This document shows, one piece after another, positions 34,290 through 40,149 of a stretch of 40,149 nucleotides of DNA (positions within the stretch are counted from its first letter, which is position 1; the number at the start of each line of letters is the position of its first letter). Both the position numbers and the translations under genes were made by a program. The notes under the pieces are model-generated. The model saw nothing but the letters and a program-made list of their open reading frames with translations. It did not search any database and was not told the origin of the DNA. The DNA is from JANXPZ01 sp034678345 (GTDB lineage: Bacteria > Eisenbacteria > RBG-16-71-46): positions 1 through 40,149 of the forward strand of contig JAXDBZ010000038.1 in NCBI GenBank assembly GCA_034678345.1, given 5' to 3'.

Positions 34290-36269
34290 TCAGGCGGCCG
34301 TCGGGGTGTCCCAGACGCGGATCGGCAGGATGACGACCTGGATGCCGCGGAACTGCAGCCGGCGCTGCACGGCGAACGCGGTCTCGTGGTGCAGGGAGCG
34401 CGTGAACAGGTTCTCCTTCTGGAACACGAGCTGTCCGGCGTACACCACGCAGCGCCGGAACTCCTTGGTCAGATCGAGGCTGATGTCCTCCAGCTCGGTG
34501 ATGAGGTCGGTGCCGATGGTGTGACGGTACTCGGCGTACGCGCCCATGCGCTGCGCCAGCGCCACGTACTTCTCCAGGTCGCCGCGCACCTTCCGCTCGA
34601 GCGCCGCCACGTCCGCCGCCCCCTTGAACTGGCCCGAGTCCACCAGGCCGACCCCGCAGAAGACGAAGTTCCTGTAGTGGCGCGGGAACATCCGGTTGAT
34701 GGAGAGCAGGGTGTGGATGCCGAGACCGTTGTAGGACTCGACCAGCACGATGGCGGTGGGGCCCTCGGCGGCCAGCTCGGCGGGCTCGCCGTGGTCGGAC
34801 AGCGGCAGGTTCACCAGCACGTCGTCGAGCGAGCGCAGCAGGCGGCGCACGCGCCGGTAGTGGGCGTGGATGGTGAAGGTCAGGGCGACAAGCAGGGCGA
34901 CGACCAGCAGCGACAGCCACACCCCGTCCACGAGCTTCAAGGCCACGGTCACCACCAGCATGCCGCCGGTCACCAGCGTCCCCACGGTGGCGACGATCAT
35001 GCGGCGCCGCCAGTGCTCCTGCTCGCGGCGCGTGTGCCACCAGTGCAGCGCCATGCCCGCCTGCGTGAGCGTGAAGGCGATGAACACCGTGGTCGCGTAC
35101 ATGACCACCAGGGTCGAGACCGCGCCGCCCGTCTGCAGCACGACCAGGGCGGCGGCGACCCCCATGGTGAGGACGCCGTTCTGCGTGACCAGCCGCTCGG
35201 AGAGATGGGCCATCCGCTTCGGCACCCACTCGTCCGTGCCCATGGCCGCGAGGGTGCGGGGCCCGGCGATGAAGCCGGTCTGCGCCGCGACGAACAGCAG
35301 CGCGCCCTCGGAGAGCAGGGTGAAGCCCACGATCGCGGGCCCGGCCGCCCAGCCGCCGATGCGCCAGCCGCCGGTCATCTGCTCCCAGAGCACGGCGTTC
35401 AGGGTCCGGCCCGCCACCGGCCCGACGTCGCTCAGCATGTAGCAGAGCAGGATGCCGCCGGCGGTGAACGAGAGCGAGACGGCCATGTAGAGCATGGTGC
35501 GCTTGCCGGTCTGCACGCGGGGCTCGCGCAGGATGTCGGTGCTGTTGCTGACCGCCTCGATGCCGGTGTAGGTGCCGCCGCCCAGCGAGTACGCGCGCAG
35601 GAAGATCACCAGCATGCCGGCGAGGCCCAGCTCGGCGATCCCGCTGTGCGTGTCGGCCACGGCCCGGTTCATCATGGGCAGCAGGGCGTCGCCGTGGGAG
35701 AGGATGCCATAGAGGATGAGGACGATGTGGCTCACCATGAAGGCGAGGAAGATGGGCACCAGCACGGCGATGGATTCGCGCACGCCGCGGATGTTGAGCG
35801 CGGTGAGGATGGCGATGACGACCAGCGCCGCCGGCAGGCGGAAGGCGTCCAGCCCCTGGGGCAGGAACGAGAAGATCGCGGCGCAGCCCGACGCCACCGA
35901 GATGGCGATGGTCAGCACGTAGTCCAGGACCAGGGCGCAGCCGGCGATCACGCCCCAGGCCGGGCCCAGCAGCTTGGTGGCGACGAGGTAGCCGCCGCCC
36001 CCGGTCGGGAACATCTCGACGATCTGGCTGTACGAGCTGGCGATGATGAAGACGGTGGCGATGGTGGCGACGACCAGGTACAGCGCCAGCTCGCGGTGGG
36101 CCTCCAGCTGGAGGTAGGCCTCCTCGGGGCCGTACGACGAGGAGGAGAGGCCGTCGGAGCCCAGCCCGATCCAGGCCATCATCGCCACCAGGGCCATGGT
36201 GCGGTGGATGTGCGGGTCGAGGACGTTCCTGGGACCGCCGAGCAGGAGCTCCTTCAGTCGGGCGAGCAC
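34290..36269 (-). CDS. KimA-like APC/KUP-type transporter, copy 1 (probable K+ uptake)
   Basis: 659 residues from the GTG at 36269. That start aligns exactly with the GTG start of the tandem copy and gives identical length; a TTG 12 nt upstream is the alternative. N-terminal APC-fold membrane part (~1-480) with GSDGLSSSSYGPEEAYL, MFPTGGGGYLVATKLLGP, LDYVLTIAISVASG and SLGGGTYTGIEAVSNS, as in the B. subtilis K+ importer KimA (YdaO). The C-terminal ~170 residues form a cytoplasmic, UspA-like domain (GPTAIVLVESYNGLG...VVILPIRVW). K+ transport is inferred from the KimA resemblance; other APC permeases share the fold. fabI follows after 25 nt. Confidence 0.88.
   Translation of the reverse strand: MLARLKELLLGGPRNVLDPHIHRTMALVAMMAWIGLGSDGLSSSSYGPEEAYLQLEAHRELALYLVVATIATVFIIASSYSQIVEMFPTGGGGYLVATKLLGPAWGVIAGCALVLDYVLTIAISVASGCAAIFSFLPQGLDAFRLPAALVVIAILTALNIRGVRESIAVLVPIFLAFMVSHIVLILYGILSHGDALLPMMNRAVADTHSGIAELGLAGMLVIFLRAYSLGGGTYTGIEAVSNSTDILREPRVQTGKRTMLYMAVSLSFTAGGILLCYMLSDVGPVAGRTLNAVLWEQMTGGWRIGGWAAGPAIVGFTLLSEGALLFVAAQTGFIAGPRTLAAMGTDEWVPKRMAHLSERLVTQNGVLTMGVAAALVVLQTGGAVSTLVVMYATTVFIAFTLTQAGMALHWWHTRREQEHWRRRMIVATVGTLVTGGMLVVTVALKLVDGVWLSLLVVALLVALTFTIHAHYRRVRRLLRSLDDVLVNLPLSDHGEPAELAAEGPTAIVLVESYNGLGIHTLLSINRMFPRHYRNFVFCGVGLVDSGQFKGAADVAALERKVRGDLEKYVALAQRMGAYAEYRHTIGTDLITELEDISLDLTKEFRRCVVYAGQLVFQKENLFTRSLHHETAFAVQRRLQFRGIQVVILPIRVWDTPTAA
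35470..35589. repeat. 120-bp identical tract shared with 37507-37626 (within KimA-like copy 1)
   Basis: By letter-by-letter comparison the 120 bases are identical to 37507-37626 in the same orientation, including all third codon positions. The tract encodes the SLGGGTYTGIEAVSNS region of both transporters. Flanking sequence differs. Confidence 0.9.
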
Positions 36270-36277
36270 GGCTGCAG

Positions 36278-36306
36278 ACAATAGGAACTCGGCCGGGGCG
36301 AGGCAA
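36278..36306 (-). promoter_or_regulatory. Promoter of KimA-like copy 1, apparently leaderless
   Basis: Minus strand TTGCCT, 17 nt, TATTGT, then 8 nt to the GTG start. The same layout occurs before copy 2. No ribosome-binding sequence between promoter and start. Confidence 0.55.
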
Positions 36307-36326
36307 GGGCCGCGGCGCGGACCGGC

Positions 36327-38306
36327 TCAGGCGGCCCGGACGTGGTCCCAGACGCGGATGGGCAGGATGACGACCTGGATGCCGTTGAACTGCAGCCGGC
36401 GCTGGATCGAGAAGGCGGTCTCGTGGTGCAGGGAGCGCGTGAACAGGTTCTCCTTCTCGAACACGAGCTGCCCGGCGAACACCGTGCAGCGCCGGAACTC
36501 CTTGGTCAGATCGAGGCTGATGGTCTCCAGCTCGGTGATGAGGTCGGTGCCGAGGGTGTAGCGGTACTCGGCGTACACGCCCAGGCGCTGCGCCAGCGCC
36601 ACGTACTTCTCCAGGTCGCCGCGCACCTTCGCCTCCAGCGCCTGCACGTCGCGGGCCCCCTTGAACTGGCCCGAGTCCACCAGCCCCACGCTGCAGAAGA
36701 CGTAGTTCCTGTAGTAGCGCGTGAACATGCGGAAGGCCGAGAGCAGGGTGTGGATGCCGAGGCCGTTGTAGGACTCGACCAGCACGATGGCGGTGGGGCC
36801 CTCGGGGGTCAGCTCGGCGGGCTCGCCGTGGTCGGACAGCGGCAGGTTGTCGAGCGCGTCGTCGAGCGATCGCAGCATGCGGCGTACGCGCCGGTAGTGG
36901 GTGCGCACCAGGAAGCAGAAGCCGATGAGTGCCCCGGTGGCGAGCAGGGTCACCCAGCCACCCTCGCGGAACTTGACCACCGCCGTCACCGCCAGCACCG
37001 TCGCCGTCACCAGCGCGCCGATGCCGGAGACGATCATGCGCCGCCGCCAGTGTCCACCCTCGGCGCGCACCTGCCACCAGTGGCGGATCATGCCGAGCTG
37101 GCTGAGGGTGAAGGTCATGAACACGTTGATCGAGTACATGACCACCAGCACCTGCACCCGGCCCAGGGTGTAGGCGAGCACCAGCGCGGCGGCCAGCCCC
37201 ATGGCGATGACGCCGTTCTGGGTGACCAGCCGCTCCGAGAGGTGCGCCATGCGCTTCGGCACCCACTCGTCCACCGCCATCGCCGCCAGCGTGCGCGGTC
37301 CGGCGGTGAAGCCGGCCTGCACGGCCACGAACAGCAGCGCGCCCTCGGTGAACAGGGTGAAGGCGACCAGCGCCTGGCCCAGCGGGAGGCCGCCGGCCGT
37401 CCAGCCGCCCGCCAGCTGCTGCCAGAGCGTGGCGTTCAGCGTGCGGCCGGTCTCGGGCCGCGTGCCGTTCAGGAGATAACAGAGCAGGATGCCGCCGGCC
37501 ATGAAGGAGAGCGAGACGGCCATGTAGAGCATGGTGCGCTTGCCGGTCTGCACGCGGGGCTCGCGCAGGATGTCGGTGCTGTTGCTGACCGCCTCGATGC
37601 CGGTGTAGGTGCCGCCGCCCAGCGAGAAGGCGCGCAGGAAGACCGCCGCGACCCCCAGGAGGCCCAGCTCGGCCACGGCCTGGTGGGTGTCGAGCGCGGT
37701 GTCCGCCATGAGCGAGGGCAGCTCGCCGCCGTGGCGCAGCACGCCGAAGACGATGAGCGGCACGTGCGTCACCATGAAGCCGAAGAAGATGGGGGCGAGG
37801 ACGAGGATGGACTCCTTGACGCCGCGCAGGTTGAGGCCGGTCAGCAGGGCGACGACGAGGATCTCGACGGGGAGCTTGAAGGGCTGCCAGGCGGGCGGCA
37901 GGAACGAGAAGATGGCCTCGACCCCGGCGGCGGTGGAGATGGCGATGGTGAGCACGTAGTCCACCACCAGCGCGCTGCCGGAGACGATGCCGGCGGTGGG
38001 CCCGAGCAGCTTGGTGCCCACGAGGTAGCCGCCGCCGCCGGTGGGGAAGAGCTCGATGATCTGGGCGTAGGAGGCCGAGATGAGGAAGACGGTGGCGATG
38101 GTGGCCACCATCAGGTAGAGGGCGAGGTGGTAGTGTCCGCCGAGGTTGAGGAACGCCTCCTCCGGGCCGTAGGAGGAGGACGAGATGCCGTCGGCCCCGA
38201 GTCCGATCCAGGCCAGCATCGCCACGAGGGCGAGGGTGTGGTGGACGCGAGGGTCGAGTACATTTCTGGGGCCCCCCAGGAGGAGCCCCTTTAGTCGGTC
38301 AGGCAC
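36327..38306 (-). CDS. KimA-like APC/KUP-type transporter, copy 2 (probable K+ uptake)
   Basis: 659 residues, the same length as the downstream copy, starting with GTG. Same architecture: GADGISSSSYGPEEAFL, LFPTGGGGYLVGTKLLGP, VDYVLTIAISTAAG and SLGGGTYTGIEAVSNS in the APC-fold membrane part, then a cytoplasmic UspA-like domain (GPTAIVLVESYNGLG, ending VVILPIRVWD). The two proteins are clearly a tandem duplicate; divergence is greatest in outer loops and the last helices. The 57-nt gap to copy 1 holds copy 1's own promoter, so the genes can be expressed separately. Transport of K+ is inferred from similarity to KimA; no c-di-AMP riboswitch of the ydaO type is visible upstream. Confidence 0.88.
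   Translation of the reverse strand: MPDRLKGLLLGGPRNVLDPRVHHTLALVAMLAWIGLGADGISSSSYGPEEAFLNLGGHYHLALYLMVATIATVFLISASYAQIIELFPTGGGGYLVGTKLLGPTAGIVSGSALVVDYVLTIAISTAAGVEAIFSFLPPAWQPFKLPVEILVVALLTGLNLRGVKESILVLAPIFFGFMVTHVPLIVFGVLRHGGELPSLMADTALDTHQAVAELGLLGVAAVFLRAFSLGGGTYTGIEAVSNSTDILREPRVQTGKRTMLYMAVSLSFMAGGILLCYLLNGTRPETGRTLNATLWQQLAGGWTAGGLPLGQALVAFTLFTEGALLFVAVQAGFTAGPRTLAAMAVDEWVPKRMAHLSERLVTQNGVIAMGLAAALVLAYTLGRVQVLVVMYSINVFMTFTLSQLGMIRHWWQVRAEGGHWRRRMIVSGIGALVTATVLAVTAVVKFREGGWVTLLATGALIGFCFLVRTHYRRVRRMLRSLDDALDNLPLSDHGEPAELTPEGPTAIVLVESYNGLGIHTLLSAFRMFTRYYRNYVFCSVGLVDSGQFKGARDVQALEAKVRGDLEKYVALAQRLGVYAEYRYTLGTDLITELETISLDLTKEFRRCTVFAGQLVFEKENLFTRSLHHETAFSIQRRLQFNGIQVVILPIRVWDHVRAA
37507..37626. 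repeat. 120-bp identical tract shared with 35470-35589 (within KimA-like copy 2)
   Basis: Partner of the tract in copy 1. Shorter identical stretches (about 40 bp each) also exist in the C-terminal coding parts of both genes. Confidence 0.9.
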
Positions 38307-38314
38307 GGCCGGAG

Positions 38315-38343
38315 ACAGTAAGGGCTCGGCGGGGACGAATCAA
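38315..38343 (-). promoter_or_regulatory. Promoter of KimA-like copy 2, apparently leaderless
   Basis: Minus strand TTGATT, 17 nt, TACTGT, then 8 nt (CTCCGGCC) to the GTG start; copy 1 has CTGCAGCC at the same place. Confidence 0.55.
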
Positions 38344-38358
38344 GAGGGCGGTGCGCGT

Positions 38359-38370
38359 TGCGAATTCGCA
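38359..38370. promoter_or_regulatory. Palindrome, possible operator between divergent genes
   Basis: Perfect 12-bp palindrome TGCGAATTCGCA, flanked on both sides by GCGCGT in direct orientation, 15 nt beyond the -35 of KimA copy 2 and upstream of the glycosylase gene. It stands out as AT-rich in this region. Confidence 0.35.
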
Positions 38371-38430
38371 GCGCGTTGTCTGGCAATACATTACGGCTCG
38401 TCTGGCAGCCCGATGGACAGGGGGAGGACG

Positions 38431-39138
38431 ATGGCGATCCAGCGCTCACAGGCCGGTCCGGCGCGCTCCCTCGCCCGCCTCGGCCGCGCCGTCGTCGTCT
38501 GCGAAGCCTGCCCGCGGCTGCGGGCTCACTGCCTCGAGGTGGCCCTCGTGCGCAGGCGGCGGTTCGCCGATCAGACCTACTGGGGCCGTCCGGTCCCCGG
38601 CTGGGGCGACCCCCGCGCGCGCCTGCTGATCGTGGGGCTGGCCCCCGCGGCGCACGGGGCCAACCGGACCGGACGCATGTTCACCGGCGACTCGAGCGGC
38701 GACTGGCTGCACGAGGCGCTCCACCGCTTCGGCTTCGCCAGCCGGCCGGAGTCGGTGGGCCGCGACGACGGCCTGCGCCTGAGCGACGTGTGGGTCACCG
38801 CCGCGGCGCGCTGCGCCCCGCCGGCGAACCGGCCCACGCCGGCGGAGCTGGCGCGCTGCCGCCCGTTCCTCGCGGCCGAGCTGCGACTGCTGTCGCGCGT
38901 GCGGGTCGTGCTGGCGCTGGGCGGCGTGGCGCACGAGGCCTTCCTGCGCGCGGCGGGGTGGTGGGACGCACGGCCGGGGCGGCCGCGCTTCGCCCACGGC
39001 GCCGAGTGCCCCTTGCCGGACGGTCGCGTGCTGGTCGCCTCGTACCATCCCAGCCGCCAGAACACGAACACCGGGCGGCTCACGCGCCCGATGTGGCACG
39101 CCGTCTTCCGCCTCGCCCGCCGCCGGCTCGACGGCTGA
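38431..39138 (+). CDS. Uracil-DNA glycosylase, family 5 (UDGb)
   Basis: 235 residues from the ATG at 38431, which follows GGGGGAGG; an in-frame ATG at 38413 is possible. Iron-sulfur cysteines C24 and C27 (VCEACPRL) pair with two later Cys (AARCAPP and LARCRPF). Family 5 motifs are complete: GLAPAAHGANRTGRMFTGD near residue 70 and HPSRQNTNTG near the C-terminus. The enzyme removes uracil and other deaminated bases from DNA as the first step of base-excision repair. It is divergent from the KimA-like gene. A candidate promoter is TTCGCA, 16 nt, TACATT (38365-38392), overlapping the palindrome. Confidence 0.95.
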   Translation: MAIQRSQAGPARSLARLGRAVVVCEACPRLRAHCLEVALVRRRRFADQTYWGRPVPGWGDPRARLLIVGLAPAAHGANRTGRMFTGDSSGDWLHEALHRFGFASRPESVGRDDGLRLSDVWVTAAARCAPPANRPTPAELARCRPFLAAELRLLSRVRVVLALGGVAHEAFLRAAGWWDARPGRPRFAHGAECPLPDGRVLVASYHPSRQNTNTGRLTRPMWHAVFRLARRRLDG

Positions 39139-39163
39139 GTACCGCCCGCGCCGCGCTTCGGTC

Positions 39164-39192
39164 TTGACGGCGCCCGGGCGCGGGTGCAATGT
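39164..39192 (+). promoter_or_regulatory. Candidate promoter of the cobalamin riboswitch
   Basis: TTGACG is a strong -35; 17 nt later CAATGT is a poor -10. The spacer holds the palindrome GCGCCCGGGCGC. The position, just before the riboswitch, supports it. Confidence 0.42.
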
Positions 39193-39202
39193 GCCCGCGC
39201 AG

Positions 39203-39392
39203 TCTTCCGGGTGCCGCAACGCGCGGCGAAGGCGCGGACGGACGTCGTCCGCGCTGAAGGGAAGGGGGTGAGAATCCCCCACGGTCCCGCCACTGTGATG
39301 GGCGACCCGGGTCTCACGAGCCACTGGTCCGAGCCGGACTGGGAAGGCGAGACCCACAGGCCCTGAGTCAGGAAACCTGCCCGGGAGAGACG
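39203..39392 (+). ncRNA. Cobalamin (B12) riboswitch
   Basis: Conserved elements in order: CCGGGTGCCGCAA at the 5' side, GGGTGAGAATCCCCCAC, GGTCCCGCCACTGTGA, GAGCCACTGG, GGGAAGGCGAG and the B12 box GAGTCAGGAAACCTGCC (39365-39381). These are the hallmarks of the adenosylcobalamin-type riboswitch. It precedes a TonB-dependent receptor gene by about 110 nt, the classic BtuB arrangement. High cobalamin should lower expression of the receptor. Confidence 0.95.
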
Positions 39393-39398
39393 CCCCGT

Positions 39399-39475
39399 GA
39401 TGCTTCGTCGGAAGGCATCCGCGGGTGGCGGCGCCCGCGCGGCCCCGCTCCCCGGATCCTCCCCGGAGCGGGGCC
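39399..39475 (+). terminator. Hairpins of the riboswitch expression platform
   Basis: First hairpin GATGCTTC, loop GTCG, GAAGGCATC (39399-39419, one bulge); second hairpin GGCCCCGCTCC/GGAGCGGGGCC (39441-39451 and 39465-39475) followed by CTTCG. The second looks like a terminator. It suggests control by premature termination rather than by hiding the ribosome-binding site. Confidence 0.55.
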
Positions 39476-39500
39476 CTTCGATTGAGGCGCGGTTGACGCC

Positions 39501-40149
39501 ATGATCGCTCTCCGCCTGTTCGTCCTGCTCGCCCTCGCCGCTTCCCCCGTCGCCGCCGGCCCCGCGCCCCGCGGGGAACCCTCCCCGCGCCTCGCCGACA
39601 CCGTCACCGTGCTGAGCGGCATCGAGGTGGCGCGCGAGCGCGCCCTCTCCGACGCGCGCCGCCTGCTGCCCACCGCCTTCGTCACCGACCTGCGCGCCGA
39701 CGAGCGCCCGCGCACGACCGAGAGCCTGGCCGGGCTGCTGGCCGAGGCGGCGGGCGTGCACGTCACCCAGTACGGCGGCCTCGGCGCGTTCAGCACCCTT
39801 TCGCTGCGCGGCGCCTCGCCCGGGCAGGTCACCATCCTGCTCGACGGCGTGCCGCTCACCTCGGCCGCGCACGGCGTGGTGAACCTCGCCGACCTGCCGG
39901 CGACCGCCGTCGAGCGCGTCGAGATCTACCGCGGCCTCGGGCCGCTGGGCCTGGGCGTGGCCACGCCGGGCGGGGCGGTGAACCTCGTCACCGTGTCATC
40001 ACCCGGCCTGCGCGAGCTGCACCTGAGCCGCGGCTCGTTCGGCACCTGGGAGGGCCGCGCCACCGGCGGCCTCGAGCGCGGCGCGCTCGCGCTGCTGCTG
40101 CACGCGGGCTACCAGGGCTCGGCGGGGGACTATCCCTACCTCGACGACT
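39501..40149 (+). CDS. btuB: TonB-dependent receptor, BtuB-like (3' end beyond the window)
   Basis: 216 residues are visible. Signal peptide (LFVLLALAASPVAAG), then a TonB-box-like DTVTVLS near residue 33, and a plug domain: TTESLAGLLAEAAGVHVTQYGGLGAFSTL, SLRGASPGQVTILLDGVPL, VERVEIYRGLGPLGLG and GGAVNLVTV. The first beta-strands of the barrel begin before the window ends. It sits directly under a cobalamin riboswitch, so an outer-membrane cobalamin or corrinoid receptor is the best reading; other TonB receptors are less likely. Uptake would be powered by TonB-ExbB-ExbD from elsewhere. Confidence 0.9.
   Translation, partial: MIALRLFVLLALAASPVAAGPAPRGEPSPRLADTVTVLSGIEVARERALSDARRLLPTAFVTDLRADERPRTTESLAGLLAEAAGVHVTQYGGLGAFSTLSLRGASPGQVTILLDGVPLTSAAHGVVNLADLPATAVERVEIYRGLGPLGLGVATPGGAVNLVTVSSPGLRELHLSRGSFGTWEGRATGGLERGALALLLHAGYQGSAGDYPYLDD

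Noticed and set aside
38307..38430. c-di-AMP (ydaO-type) riboswitch before the KimA-like genes
   Set aside because: Looked for because KimA genes often have one, but the 8-nt gap between promoter and start leaves no room for it and no conserved elements are seen.
8449..39500. tRNA genes, CRISPR arrays, insertion sequences or prophage remnants in the intergenic gaps
   Set aside because: No cloverleaf-like GTTCRANYC patterns, regularly spaced repeats, transposases or attachment-site duplications were seen on reading the gaps.

Overview
The window is very GC-rich bacterial chromosome, densely packed with genes, with short overlaps inside operons and no phage, transposon, tRNA, rRNA or CRISPR signal that I can see. 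Two secreted proteins end in the FlgD-like/Ig-like C-terminal module (PNP.RG...WDG....G.Y..R) typical of FCB-group and candidate-phylum bacteria such as Candidatus Eisenbacteria. A TonB-dependent receptor under a cobalamin riboswitch and a lipoprotein indicate a diderm envelope. The lineage is an inference from these traits, not a database result.

Left third (1-13550). A minus-strand run reads, from its 5' end, ygeW-like knotted carbamoyltransferase, YgeY-like M20 hydrolase, AmmeMemoRadiSam radical SAM enzyme, MEMO1 protein (component B), a MEMO1-AMMECR1 fusion (B+A), and a membrane spermidine-synthase-like protein cut by the window edge. Spacings are 1, 46, 4, -4 and -3 nt, so a single transcription unit is plausible. 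Divergent from it across a 228-bp promoter region is a plus-strand operon: cysteine-synthase/TrpB-like PLP enzyme, carbamate kinase, threonine-synthase-like PLP enzyme and aspartate-carbamoyltransferase-like enzyme, closed by a strong terminator. Together these look like a route that removes carbamoyl groups from an N-carbamoyl (ureido) compound, harvests ATP through carbamate kinase, and disposes of the carbon skeleton with PLP lyases. It resembles the ygeWXY-hyuA-yqeA purine/ureide cluster but lacks a canonical YgeX and HyuA. Its apparent co-transcription with an AmmeMemoRadiSam set carrying export signals is the most unusual feature of the window.

Middle (13550-28900). This part holds a small lipoprotein, a 1000-residue secreted protein of four ~215-residue repeats, a second M20 deacylase, a class V aminotransferase-like enzyme, DoxX, a DUF47-PiT phosphate transport pair, an S41-type protease, a renalase-like flavoprotein, a secreted protein of unknown function, and a secreted ComEC-like metallo-beta-lactamase protein with Ig-like repeats and the FlgD-like tail.

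Right third (28900-40149). This part holds an acyl-CoA dehydrogenase, an AspT-family transporter, a CNNM/CorC-type protein, FabI, two tandem KimA-like (APC/KUP-type) potassium transporters with a 120-bp identical tract and matching leaderless promoters, a family 5 uracil-DNA glycosylase, and a cobalamin riboswitch followed by a BtuB-like receptor truncated at the window end.
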